A stretch of DNA of 11,935 nt from CAVQGF01 sp045807945 (GCA_045807945.1 JBJMGI010000003.1:1-11935), one strand, 5' to 3'; shown: positions 1 to 7,407, numbered from the stretch's first letter. Notes: a model not told the origin generated them from the sequence alone. Program-made: numbers and translations.

Positions 1-186
1 AAGACCCTGGCGGAGGCCAAAGCCGCTGCTGACATGCAAGTGAAGGCCGCCCGAGCCGCTCTCGAGAAGGAAGTTGCCGAAGCGCGCACCGGCCTGCAGG
101 GTCAGGCGGAATCGCTGGCCACAGTGATCGTGCGCACCGTTCTTAGGCCGGCAGGAAGCGCCATCCCCGCAGGCGGTGTGCAGTGA
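1..186 (+). CDS. atpF: ATP synthase Fo subunit b (or b'), C-terminal fragment
   Basis: The reading frame is open from the first base and ends at TGA 184-186, giving the last 61 residues of a protein whose start lies upstream. The sequence is Ala/Glu/Lys/Arg-rich and helical, with a segment reading roughly EKEVAEARTGLQGQAESLA followed by a short hydrophobic end (TVIVRTVL). This matches the C-terminal coiled-coil end of F-type ATP synthase b subunits, the peripheral stalk that connects the membrane sector to F1. The next gene begins at GTG 183, overlapping this stop by four bases, and is a second b-type subunit. The pair is therefore probably a b/b' heterodimer, as in photosynthetic bacteria and many other phyla. 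Which of the two should be called b and which b' cannot be settled here because the membrane segment of this one is missing. Confidence 0.85.
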   Translation, partial: KTLAEAKAAADMQVKAARAALEKEVAEARTGLQGQAESLATVIVRTVLRPAGSAIPAGGVQ

Positions 187-941
187 AAATCTTCCCCCGT
201 TTGAGTCTCGCGCTCGTTCTCTGCTCGCTACCGCTGTTTTTACAAGCGAAACCGTCGATCCAGGCAGGGAAAACGGAATCCGCGCAAGCCGCGCCTAAGA
301 GCAGCCCCGAAGCCAAGACTGCCGACGGCAAGCCGGGGCAGGCCCTGGCTGAACGATCGAATGAAGCGGCAGGTAAAGAAGAAAAGGGCGGAGACGAAGA
401 AGAGAAGCTGAAGCACTCCGCTTCGGTCCGTTGGTTAGCAGAAAAAACCGGCCTGTCGACCGGGACAGCCTATTGGATCTTCGTCATCTTCAATTTTGCG
501 GTGATTGCCGTCGTGATCGGCAAGTATCTGATCAAGTATCTGCCCGGAATGTTCCGCAGCCGCACTGCTTCGATCAAGCAGAGCATGGAACACGCGCGCA
601 AAGCCAGTGACGACGCCAATCGCCGCCTGAGTGAAATCGAAAGCAAACTTTCGCGGCTCGATGTTGATATCGCCGGCATTCGTGCCGAAGCAGAAGCGGT
701 GAACAAAGCTGAGGAAGCGCGACTGCAGACCTCCATCGAAGAGGACCGCAAGAAAATCGTGATGAGTTCGCAGCAGGAGATCGAAGCCGCTGCCGCACAG
801 GCGCGCCGCGAGCTGAAGATCTACGCCGCCGACCTCGCCGTCTCGCTCGCCGAAAAGAAGATCAATGTGGACGAAGCCACCGACAAAGTGCTGGTACGCC
901 AATTCGTCGCGCACATCAACGACACAAAGGACGGACGCTAG
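183..941 (+). CDS. atpF: ATP synthase Fo subunit b with N-terminal signal-like extension
   Basis: This is the second b-type peripheral-stalk subunit, 252 residues against about 155-170 for a usual b. The start is GTG 183, overlapping the preceding stop (GTGA). Residues 1-22 look like a signal peptide: a Lys/Arg start, a hydrophobic core and an A-x-A-like end (LQAK). Residues about 23-92 are a charged, Ala/Lys/Glu/Pro-rich low-complexity stretch. A membrane helix follows at about 96-115 (YWIFVIFNFAVIAVVIGKY), then a long charged coiled coil (about 125-240) typical of b, ending in AADLAVSLAEKKI, which is the delta/F1-contact end in this family. The fold after residue 90 is normal b. The N-terminal 90 residues are extra and would face the periplasm, either cleaved or anchored as a second membrane helix. 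It sits 2 bases before atpH. Family identity is secure; the fate of the extension is inferred. Confidence 0.9.
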   Translation: MKIFPRLSLALVLCSLPLFLQAKPSIQAGKTESAQAAPKSSPEAKTADGKPGQALAERSNEAAGKEEKGGDEEEKLKHSASVRWLAEKTGLSTGTAYWIFVIFNFAVIAVVIGKYLIKYLPGMFRSRTASIKQSMEHARKASDDANRRLSEIESKLSRLDVDIAGIRAEAEAVNKAEEARLQTSIEEDRKKIVMSSQQEIEAAAAQARRELKIYAADLAVSLAEKKINVDEATDKVLVRQFVAHINDTKDGR

Positions 942-943
942 CC

Positions 944-1483
944 ATGGCCGCAGTCACCGCTCGCTACGCCCGCGCCTTCGCTGATGTTGTCTTTGAGCAG
1001 AAGTTGGACGCGCAGAAGATCGAAGCTGAAGTCCGCGCCATGGAAGCCGCCATCAATGAGAGCCCGGCGTTGCGCCACACCTGGGACAATCCCGCGGTGC
1101 CCACGGCTTCGAAGTACAAGGTTTTGGACGCGATCATAGCTGTGATCGGCGGATCACGGGTGACGCGGAACTTTTTCGCGCTCCTGATCGAGCGTCGCCG
1201 CATCACGGCTCTCAAGCAGATCCGCGAACAGTTCGAGGCCGAGATCAACGAGCGGCTCGGCATCGCCGATGCCGATGTGACTTCCGTCCGCGCGCTGGGC
1301 GATGACGAGAAGCGTGCGCTGGAAGCGCAGGTGGCAAAAATCACCGGCAAGAAGATCCGCGCCACTTATTCGACCGACAAATCCGTACTCGGCGGCTCGG
1401 TGGTGAAGGTCGGCAGCACCGTTTATGACGGCTCGGTGCGCGGACAGTTAGAGAGATTGAAGCAGCAATTGATAGAGGCGTAG
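944..1483 (+). CDS. atpH: ATP synthase F1 subunit delta
   Basis: The 179-residue product is the normal length for delta (the OSCP homologue), which sits on top of the alpha3beta3 ring and ties it to the b stalk. The N-terminus (VTARYARAFADVVFEQ) is the characteristic first helix of the family. The C-terminal region contains the family's conserved block around residues 125-175: a K-K-I-R-A-T-Y strand followed by LGGSVVKVGSTVYDGSVRGQL and a final helix. The ATG at 944 follows the upstream stop by two bases, with an AAAGGACGG purine tract at 926-934 as a plausible ribosome site inside the end of the b gene. It is flanked by the b and alpha genes, in the standard order. Confidence 0.95.
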   Translation: MAAVTARYARAFADVVFEQKLDAQKIEAEVRAMEAAINESPALRHTWDNPAVPTASKYKVLDAIIAVIGGSRVTRNFFALLIERRRITALKQIREQFEAEINERLGIADADVTSVRALGDDEKRALEAQVAKITGKKIRATYSTDKSVLGGSVVKVGSTVYDGSVRGQLERLKQQLIEA

Positions 1484-1489
1484 GAAATT

Positions 1490-3028
1490 ATGGCTGGAAT
1501 CAAAGCAGACGAAATCACAAAGATCCTTAAAGAGCAGATCGCCAACTTCGAATCCACGGTCACCACGGACGAGGTCGGCACCGTCATCAGCTTGGGCGAC
1601 GGAATCGCGCGCGTCCACGGTCTCGACAAGGTAATGGCGGGCGAGCTGCTCGCGTTCCCGCACAACGTGGCCGGACTTGCCATGAACCTGGAAGAAGACC
1701 AGGTCGGCGCTGTGCTCATGGGCGAATACACCGAGATCAAAGAGGGCGACGAGGTCAAGCGCACCGGGCGAATCATGTCCGTGCCGGTTGGTGAAGCCAT
1801 GATCGGCCGCGTGGTGAACTCGCTCGGTCAGCCTATCGACGACAAAGGTCCCATCAACACCAAGCAGTTCATCGCGCTGGAGCGTATTGCTCCGGGCGTT
1901 ATCGACCGCCAGCCGGTGCGTGAGCCGATGGCAACCGGCATCAAAGCCATCGACTCGATGATCCCTGTAGGTCGCGGACAGCGCGAGCTGATCATTGGCG
2001 ACCGCCAGACGGGCAAAACAGCCGTCGCGCTTGACACCATCATCAACTCCAAAGGCAAGAACCTGATCTGCATTTACAACGCCATCGGGCAAAAGCGTTC
2101 TTCGATCGCGCAGGTAGTCAAAGTTCTCGAAGACGCGGGCGCGATGGAGTACACAATCGTTGTCGCCGCTTCGGCTTCTGAGCCGGCGCCGATGCAGTAC
2201 ATCTCGCCTTACGCTGCGACTGCCATTGGTGAATATTTCCGCGACAACGGCAAGCACGCGCTGGTGATCTACGACGATCTTTCCAAGCACGCCGCTTCGT
2301 ACCGTGAAATTTCGTTGCTGCTGCGCCGTCCGCCGGGACGCGAGGCGTACCCCGGAGACGTCTTCTATCTTCACTCGCGCTTGCTGGAGCGTTCGGCAAA
2401 AATGTCTGACAAGTTGGGCGGCGGTTCATTGACCGCGCTCCCCGTGATTGAAACGCAGGCAGGCGACGTCTCGGCATACATTCCGACGAACGTCATCTCC
2501 ATCACCGACGGCCAGATCTACCTGGAGACCGACCTATTCAACTCCGGCATCCGTCCGGCGGTGAACGTAGGACTATCGGTAAGCCGCGTCGGCGGTTCGG
2601 CGCAAATCAAGGCCATGCGTCAGGTTGCTGGCTCGCTGAAACTTGAGCTGGCGCAATATCGCGAACTCGCGGCTTTCGCGCAGTTCGGCTCCGACCTCGA
2701 CAAGGCCACGCAAGCGCAGCTGAATCGCGGCCAGCGGTTGGTCGAGATCCTGAAGCAGCCGCAGTTCCAGCCGCTCAACTTCGGCAAGCAGATCGCGATC
2801 ATCTTTGCCGGAACGAACGGCTACATCGACGACCTTCCGATCGAGCAGGTCCGTGACTTCGAGAACGAACTCTACAAGTACATGGACGCGATCAATCCGA
2901 ATCTCGCTAAGTCGATCGAGGAGAAGAAGACGCTCGACGACGCGCTGAAGGCTGATCTGAAGAAGACCCTGGACGACTTCAAGAAGACATTCGTGAGTTC
3001 GCGTCAGGCAGTGGCGGTAGGAGCATAG
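1490..3028 (+). CDS. atpA: ATP synthase F1 subunit alpha
   Basis: The 512-residue product is the non-catalytic nucleotide-binding subunit of the F1 hexamer. Visible features in order: an N-terminal beta-barrel (about 25-95), the Walker A loop GDRQTGKTA at 170-178, a Walker B-type strand at about 257-263 (ALVIYDD), the family signature PAVNVGLSVS at 356-365, and the arginine finger R366 in SVSRVGG that completes the catalytic site on beta. Length and motifs are those of a normal functional alpha. The ATG at 1490 has an AGGA at 1482-1485 overlapping the atpH stop, which decides the start. The gene lies 6 bases after atpH and one base before atpG. Confidence 0.98.
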   Translation: MAGIKADEITKILKEQIANFESTVTTDEVGTVISLGDGIARVHGLDKVMAGELLAFPHNVAGLAMNLEEDQVGAVLMGEYTEIKEGDEVKRTGRIMSVPVGEAMIGRVVNSLGQPIDDKGPINTKQFIALERIAPGVIDRQPVREPMATGIKAIDSMIPVGRGQRELIIGDRQTGKTAVALDTIINSKGKNLICIYNAIGQKRSSIAQVVKVLEDAGAMEYTIVVAASASEPAPMQYISPYAATAIGEYFRDNGKHALVIYDDLSKHAASYREISLLLRRPPGREAYPGDVFYLHSRLLERSAKMSDKLGGGSLTALPVIETQAGDVSAYIPTNVISITDGQIYLETDLFNSGIRPAVNVGLSVSRVGGSAQIKAMRQVAGSLKLELAQYRELAAFAQFGSDLDKATQAQLNRGQRLVEILKQPQFQPLNFGKQIAIIFAGTNGYIDDLPIEQVRDFENELYKYMDAINPNLAKSIEEKKTLDDALKADLKKTLDDFKKTFVSSRQAVAVGA

Positions 3029-3029
3029 A

Positions 3030-4076
3030 TTGGCGAATATTCTCGACATCCGGCGGCGCATCCGCAGCGTGAAGAACACGCGGCAGATCACCAAAGCCAT
3101 GAAGATGGTCTCTGCGGCGAAGCTGCGCCGCGCGCAAGAGCGCGCGCTGGCGGCGCGTCCTTATGCCGGGATGTTGACGAACGTTTTGAAATCGCTGGTC
3201 TCCCGCGCTGAGATTTACGACCCGGTCACGGGCCAAGCGCGCAATCCGTTGCTCGTCCGGCGTGAAGAGAAAAACATCCTGTTGCTGATCGTCACCGGCG
3301 ACAAAGGCCTCGCCGGCGCGTTCAACACGAACATCCTGAAGGCCGCCTCCCGTTTTCTGGTTGCGAAAAAGGGAGTGAACATCGACATCGAAACAGTCGG
3401 CCGCAAAGGCCGCGATTTCTTTCGCCGCCGTTACAAGGTTGCAAAGACTACGGAGCAAGGCAGAAGCGGACGCGCTGCTGAAGTAGAGATCGTCGGCGAG
3501 CACGTTGGTGTGATTTCGAAGCCCGACTTCACCACCGCGCGCGAGATCGCGGAAAGCATCATCGAGCGCTACACGCGGGAAGAAATCGATTCTGTCTACC
3601 TGGTCTACAACGAATTCAAGTCTGTGATCGCGCAACGTTTGATCGTGGACGAGATACTGCCCATCGAGCAGATCGGGGCGCAGGACATTCGCCAGTCTGA
3701 AGGCATGACGGAAGAGCAGCTCAAGCGCGCGATTGAGGCTTCGAAAGATGCCGGCGTGAAGCTGAAACCTGCGGACACGAAAGAAGCCGACGCGAAGGCG
3801 GCGACGTTCGCCACCTCGCAGGTTGACTACATCTACGAACAACCGGCGCATGAACTCTTTGCCGGACTGTTGCCGAAGTACGTGGCCATCCAGATATTCC
3901 GCGCCATGCTGGAATCGTGGGCTGCATTCAATGCGGCGCAGATGACGGCGATGGATTCGGCGACAAGCAACGCCTCCGACATGATCGACTCGCTCACGCT
4001 CGCGATGAATCGCGTGCGCCAGGCGAAGATCACCAAAGAAATCATCGAGATCGTAAGCGGCGCAGCCGCGCAGTAG
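3030..4076 (+). CDS. atpG: ATP synthase F1 subunit gamma with extra internal segment
   Basis: This encodes the rotor shaft of F1. The start is TTG 3030, one base after the atpA stop; the following residues (ANILDIRRRIRSVKNTRQI, then TKAMKMVSAAKLRRAQ) are the invariant gamma N-terminal helix, so no later start is possible. The C-terminus ITKEIIEIVSGAAA (about 334-347) matches the gamma signature. The protein is 348 residues against about 285-295 in most bacteria. The excess lies between LPIE (about 210-213) and VDYIYEQPA (about 265-273), where E. coli has a short acidic linker. The extra segment is charged, Ala/Lys/Glu-rich, probably helical, and free of cysteine. Translation may depend on coupling to atpA because the start codon is weak and abuts the stop. 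Identity is certain; the role of the insert is unknown. Confidence 0.97.
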   Translation: MANILDIRRRIRSVKNTRQITKAMKMVSAAKLRRAQERALAARPYAGMLTNVLKSLVSRAEIYDPVTGQARNPLLVRREEKNILLLIVTGDKGLAGAFNTNILKAASRFLVAKKGVNIDIETVGRKGRDFFRRRYKVAKTTEQGRSGRAAEVEIVGEHVGVISKPDFTTAREIAESIIERYTREEIDSVYLVYNEFKSVIAQRLIVDEILPIEQIGAQDIRQSEGMTEEQLKRAIEASKDAGVKLKPADTKEADAKAATFATSQVDYIYEQPAHELFAGLLPKYVAIQIFRAMLESWAAFNAAQMTAMDSATSNASDMIDSLTLAMNRVRQAKITKEIIEIVSGAAAQ

Positions 4077-4093
4077 AGACGAGAAACAAATTT

Positions 4094-5536
4094 ATGAGCA
4101 CAGGCAAAGTCATTCAAATCTCCGGACCCGCGGTCGACGTGCAGTTTCCCGAAGGGCATCTGCCGCCGATCTACAACGCTATTCGCGTCACCAGCGACGG
4201 CTTCAACGTTCCGCAGCCGATTAACGTTGTCCTCGAGGTGCAGCAGCACCTAGGGGAAGGTCGCGTGCGCACCGTTGCCATGCAGGCGACGGACGGCATG
4301 GTGCGCGGCATGAAGGCGGAAGACATGGGCGGGCCGATCTCGGTGCCTGTGGGCAAAGAGACCCTCGGGCGCGTGATCAACGTGATCGGCGAGCCGGTAG
4401 ATAACCTCGGGCCGATCGGCGCGACTAAAAAGCTGCCGATCCATCGCCTTGCGCCTGCGTTCGACGAGCAGTCCACGCGTGCGGAGATGTTTGAGACCGG
4501 CATCAAGGTCATCGATCTCATCCAGCCCTTCTTGAAGGGCGGCAAGATCGGATTGTTCGGTGGCGCCGGCGTTGGCAAGACCGTCGTCATCATGGAATTG
4601 ATCAACAACGTCGCCAAGAACCACGGTGGATATTCCGTGTTCGCCGGTGTCGGCGAGCGGACCCGCGAGGGAAACGATCTCTGGCTCGAAATGTCGGAGT
4701 CGGGCGTGATCAAACCGGGCGACTGGAAGAATTCCAAAGCCGCGCTTGTATACGGACAGATGACCGAGCCGCCAGGGGCGCGTCTGCGCGTCGCCTTGAC
4801 CGGTCTGACTGTCGCCGAATACTTCCGCGATGAAGAAGGTTCCGACACGCTGCTCTTCGTTGATAACATCTTCCGCTTCACGCAAGCAGGCTCAGAAGTA
4901 TCCGCGTTGCTTGGTCGTATGCCCAGCGCCGTGGGATATCAACCGAACCTCGCGACCGAAATGGGCGAGTTGCAAGAGCGCATCACTTCGACGAAGAAAG
5001 GCTCTGTCACTTCGGTGCAGGCGATTTACGTGCCCGCCGACGACTTGACCGATCCTGCTCCGGCAACAACGTTTGCGCACTTGGACGCCACGACGGTGCT
5101 GAACCGTGCGCTGACTGAGATTGGAATCTATCCGGCTGTCGATCCGCTGGCTTCGACGTCGCGCATTCTCGATCCGCACATCGTCGGCAAGGAGCATTAC
5201 GACGTCGCGCAACGCGTGAAGCGCATCCTGCAACGCTACAAGGACCTGCAGGACATCATCGCCATCCTCGGCATCGACGAGCTTTCCGAAGACGACAAGC
5301 TCACCGTGGCGCGCGCCCGCAAGGTGCAGCGCTTCCTCTCGCAGCCGTTCCACGTGGCCGAGCAGTTCACCGGCTTCAAGGGAGCGTATGTGAAAGTTGC
5401 CGACACGGTGCGCGGCTTCGCCGAGATCGTTGATGGCAAGCATGACGACGTCCCCGAACAGGCCTTCTACATGAAGGGCGGCATCGAGGAAGTGCTGGAA
5501 GCGGCCGAGAAAATGAAGTCAGCGGCAGCCGCGTAA
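4094..5536 (+). CDS. atpD: ATP synthase F1 subunit beta
   Basis: The 480-residue product is the catalytic subunit that makes or hydrolyses ATP. Motifs seen: N-terminal barrel beginning GKVIQISGPAVDVQF, Walker A GGAGVGKT at 156-163, the catalytic glutamate/arginine segment GERTREGNDLW starting at about 187, a Walker B strand LLFVDNIFRF (about 253-262), the signature PAVDPLASTS at 347-356, and a DELSEDD version of the C-terminal DELSEED loop that touches gamma. I chose ATG 4094 because the beta family begins at this point; the frame stays open upstream to 3917, but that part runs through the 3' end of atpG and has no beta homology. The gap to atpG is 17 bases with a weak purine-rich stretch (GAGACGAG). 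A small SnoaL-like gene follows 4 bases after the stop. Confidence 0.98.
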   Translation: MSTGKVIQISGPAVDVQFPEGHLPPIYNAIRVTSDGFNVPQPINVVLEVQQHLGEGRVRTVAMQATDGMVRGMKAEDMGGPISVPVGKETLGRVINVIGEPVDNLGPIGATKKLPIHRLAPAFDEQSTRAEMFETGIKVIDLIQPFLKGGKIGLFGGAGVGKTVVIMELINNVAKNHGGYSVFAGVGERTREGNDLWLEMSESGVIKPGDWKNSKAALVYGQMTEPPGARLRVALTGLTVAEYFRDEEGSDTLLFVDNIFRFTQAGSEVSALLGRMPSAVGYQPNLATEMGELQERITSTKKGSVTSVQAIYVPADDLTDPAPATTFAHLDATTVLNRALTEIGIYPAVDPLASTSRILDPHIVGKEHYDVAQRVKRILQRYKDLQDIIAILGIDELSEDDKLTVARARKVQRFLSQPFHVAEQFTGFKGAYVKVADTVRGFAEIVDGKHDDVPEQAFYMKGGIEEVLEAAEKMKSAAAA

Positions 5537-5540
5537 ACCA

Positions 5541-5930
5541 ATGGCGCAGTCGAATGTGGAATCGATCCAGGCTCTGTATCGCGCGTTTCTGAAGCGCGAG
5601 CTGATGACGATTTTGAGCCTAGTCGATCCCGGCATCGAGATCCGCCAGAGCGAGTTGCTGCCGTGGGGCGGAACGTACAAGGGCCTTGGCGGTTTAAAGG
5701 ATTTTTTCGGCAAGCTGCTGGAGAATCTGGATTCGAAAGTCGAGTTCTCGCAGTGGATCGAAGCCGGCGATGCGGTGGTAGCTATCGGCCGCTCGCACGG
5801 CAAGGTGCTTGCGAACGGGAACGATTTCGAAATTGCCGTGGTGCACGTTTGGCATCTGCGCGACGGGAAAGCAGTCCGCTTTGAGCCGTACGTTGATGTC
5901 GCAACCATGCTGAAAGCGCTGGGGAAATAA
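5541..5930 (+). CDS. SnoaL/NTF2-like (nuclear transport factor 2 family) protein
   Basis: This encodes a 129-residue protein of the NTF2-like cone fold. It begins with the family's helical start (NVESIQALYRAFLKRELMTI), then VDPGIEIRQSELLPWGGTYKG, a G-L-G-G-L-K-D-F-F helix, and central strands (EFSQWIEAGDAVVAIGRSHG). It ends in the typical SnoaL close: VHVWHLRDGKAVRFEPYVD, followed by TMLKAL. No signal peptide or membrane segment is present, so it should be cytoplasmic. Members include ketosteroid isomerases, polyketide cyclases and many non-enzymatic binding proteins; nothing in the sequence fixes a substrate. It lies 4 bases after atpD and 6 before atpC with no convincing ribosome site, so it looks translationally coupled to atpD. 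It is not one of the known F1Fo subunits. Family confidence is high; the function is unknown. Confidence 0.85.
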   Translation: MAQSNVESIQALYRAFLKRELMTILSLVDPGIEIRQSELLPWGGTYKGLGGLKDFFGKLLENLDSKVEFSQWIEAGDAVVAIGRSHGKVLANGNDFEIAVVHVWHLRDGKAVRFEPYVDVATMLKALGK

Positions 5931-5936
5931 GAACAC

Positions 5937-6350
5937 ATGGCAGATACCTTTCAACTCGAGATCGTGACGCCTGACAAGCAGGTGGTGAACGATGTTGCCG
6001 ATGAGGCACAGATTCCTGCAAAGGGCGGCTATATCGGAATCCTTCCCGGGCACGCTCCGCTGATCAGCGAGCTGGGTGTTGGTGAGATCTCCTACCGCAA
6101 AGGTTCGGAGACGAAGCGTCTAGCAGTGGCTTGGGGCTTTGCGGAAGTATTGCCGACCAAAGTGACCATCCTGGCTGAAACGGCCGAGCGCGCCGAAGAG
6201 ATCGATGTGACGCGAGCGCAGAAAGCCAAAGAGCAGGCCCAGCAGGTGCTGCAGGCGACCCCTGCCGGCAGCGACGACGACAAGCGCTCGCATGCTGAGG
6301 CTGCCCTGGAGCGCGCCAGCGCACGGTTGGAAGTCGCGGGAAAGAAGTAA
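5937..6350 (+). CDS. atpC: ATP synthase F1 subunit epsilon
   Basis: The 137-residue product is a normal-length epsilon, the small rotor subunit that binds gamma and can inhibit ATP hydrolysis. The N-terminal beta-sandwich (about 1-84) shows the family pattern: FQLEIVTPDKQVV, then GGYIGILPGHAPLISELGVG, then LAVAWGFAEVLPTKVTILAE. The C-terminal part (about 85-137) is the two-helix hairpin, rich in Ala, Glu, Lys and Arg, so the inhibitory domain is present. GGGGAAATAAG just before the ATG at 5937 supplies a purine-rich ribosome site overlapping the stop of the preceding gene. This is the last gene of the operon and a hairpin follows 19 bases after its stop. Confidence 0.96.
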   Translation: MADTFQLEIVTPDKQVVNDVADEAQIPAKGGYIGILPGHAPLISELGVGEISYRKGSETKRLAVAWGFAEVLPTKVTILAETAERAEEIDVTRAQKAKEQAQQVLQATPAGSDDDKRSHAEAALERASARLEVAGKK

Positions 6351-6369
6351 GAGGTTTTCACATCTAACA

Positions 6370-6398
6370 AAACGGGCTGCCAAGTCGGCAGCCCGTTT
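6370..6398. terminator. Bidirectional intrinsic terminator between atpC and the convergent gene
   Basis: A 12-base perfect inverted repeat (AAACGGGCTGCC and GGCAGCCCGTTT) with a 5-base loop sits between the atpC stop at 6350 and the stop of the - strand gene at 6418. On the + strand the stem ends in GTTTCATTG, a poor T-tract. On the - strand it ends in CGTTTTGTT, which is better. It probably stops both converging transcripts. Confidence 0.85.
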
Positions 6399-6417
6399 CA
6401 TTGTTAGCGAACGTTGG

Positions 6418-7074
6418 TTAGCGCTTGTAATAACCCTCGCGATAGCCCTGCTCAAAGCCCTGGCGGTACTCCGCCTTGTAGGCGTTTTTATCGCCGCCGG
6501 CTTGGCTGTAGTTATGGTCGGCCTTGCCGTAGGTGTCATCGTGTGAGGTGGGGCGATACGAATGCCCGCCTCGCTTGTCCTTCTGGCCCTCATTGAAGCC
6601 GTCCTGATAACCAGTGCGGTGGGCTACGCTGTCCTGTTGCTGATTGCGGTTCCAGCCGCCGTTGTTCTGGCCGTGGTGCCAATCGTGATTCCGGTCGTGA
6701 TCGCCATCGTGATCTCTATCGTTGCGGCCCCAGCTCTGGTCGTTGCGGTAGGCGCGCTCGTAGCCTTCGTGGTAGCCCTCGCGGTAGCCCTTCTTGTATT
6801 GACCCTGTGGCCCCATGTTGCTGGAGTAGCCATCGGTATCGTTGATGCCGCGTTCACCACGGCGATTGTGCCCACGGTCAGCCCGACCTGCCTGTTCGCC
6901 TGCCTGGTAGCCACGGACGAATCCGTCGTGATGAGCATCACGCCGCCCTTCCTGGCCGCGGTTCCTGTCGTGATCATCGCGATCATGATCGTGGTCGTGA
7001 TCCTGGGCGAGCGCAAATCCGCTCAAACCCACCGCTACTGCCAAAGTTAAGACAATTGCTTTGATACGCTTCAT
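6418..7074 (-). CDS. Secreted His/Asp-rich protein with tandem G-x3 repeats
   Basis: I do not recognise a named gene. The 218-residue product begins with a clear signal peptide (about residues 1-23: MKRIKAIVLTLAVAVGL, then an ALAQ cleavage site). The rest has no hydrophobic segment and is rich in His, Asp, Arg, Gly, Asn and Gln, so it should be exported. Four blocks carry glycines every fourth residue, mostly flanked by Tyr/Phe: about 51-66 (GFVRGYQAGEQAGRAD), 96-108 (GYREGYHEGYERA), 155-163 (GYQDGFNEG) and 202-214 (EYRQGFEQGYREG). Between them lie His/Asp-rich stretches at about 25-36 and 117-134. Similar GX3 patterns occur in Yae1-type domains, but that is only pattern resemblance. Two ATGs are adjacent; I chose 7074 because GGAGGG ends directly before the ATG at 7077, leaving it too close. 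The gene is convergent with atpC. Confidence 0.8.
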   Translation of the reverse strand: MKRIKAIVLTLAVAVGLSGFALAQDHDHDHDRDDHDRNRGQEGRRDAHHDGFVRGYQAGEQAGRADRGHNRRGERGINDTDGYSSNMGPQGQYKKGYREGYHEGYERAYRNDQSWGRNDRDHDGDHDRNHDWHHGQNNGGWNRNQQQDSVAHRTGYQDGFNEGQKDKRGGHSYRPTSHDDTYGKADHNYSQAGGDKNAYKAEYRQGFEQGYREGYYKR

Positions 7075-7077
7075 CAT

Positions 7078-7083
7078 CCCTCC
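7078..7083 (-). promoter_or_regulatory. Ribosome binding site deciding the start of the G-x3 repeat gene
   Basis: On the - strand GGAGGG immediately precedes ATGATG. The first ATG (7077-7075) has no spacer; the second (7074-7072) has three to four bases, which is short but workable. A perfect Shine-Dalgarno core supports the gene being real. Confidence 0.7.
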
Positions 7084-7377
7084 AAAAAGATACCGTGCGC
7101 ACTACGCCCTAGGGCTGCATGCACATCTAGTTTTCCGGGTACTCTGAACTCAGATGCCGCTTCTCGCGCCACCCGCTGCTTTTGATAACCCTAAAATCCG
7201 GTAATAGTTTGCGCTAGCACCCAGCGAAACAAAACTTTACGAAAGGTCTGCGGCTTTAGTGCGGACCGCTTCCCACGTTCTTCCGAACAACTGTTTAGGT
7301 GATGGGGGGAGATTGTATCCCTTAGCTCTGAAAGTCGCTATTGTCATTGTCGAAGTTTTCCACAGGATGGGATCGGC

Positions 7378-7391
7378 AACTGGTAACTGGT
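7378..7391 (+). repeat. Tandem 7-base repeat AACTGGT x2
   Basis: Two perfect consecutive copies of AACTGGT lie upstream of the phosphatase gene. The run could be chance or a remnant of a dispersed intergenic repeat; nothing here shows a function. Confidence 0.5.
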
Positions 7392-7407
7392 CAGTGCTCT
7401 TTCCCGC

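Noticed and set aside
1448..2374. Long open frame of about 308 codons on the - strand inside atpA
   Set aside because: It is antisense to a certain atpA, has a composition expected from the codon bias of the opposite strand, and matches no family.
2979..3851. Open frame of about 290 codons on the - strand over atpG
   Set aside because: It is a shadow of atpG, Arg/Leu/Asp-rich, with no recognisable domain and no ribosome site of note.
3917..4093. Upstream extension of the atpD frame
   Set aside because: It runs through the 3' end of atpG in another frame and has no beta-subunit homology; beta proteins start at the ATG at 4094.
6562..7050. Hydrophobic + strand frame opposite the G-x3 repeat gene, resembling a multi-pass membrane protein
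   Set aside because: The hydrophobicity is the complement of His/Asp/Gly codons on the other strand. The - strand frame has the signal peptide and the GGAGGG ribosome site.
7095..7123. Cluster of short palindromes as an operator
   Set aside because: Palindromes of 8-10 bases are common by chance here, and no second copy or known operator pattern is seen.
7245..7267. Hairpin in the intergenic region as a terminator or small RNA
   Set aside because: The stem is 7 bp with one G-T pair, has no T-tract, and no flanking gene needs it.
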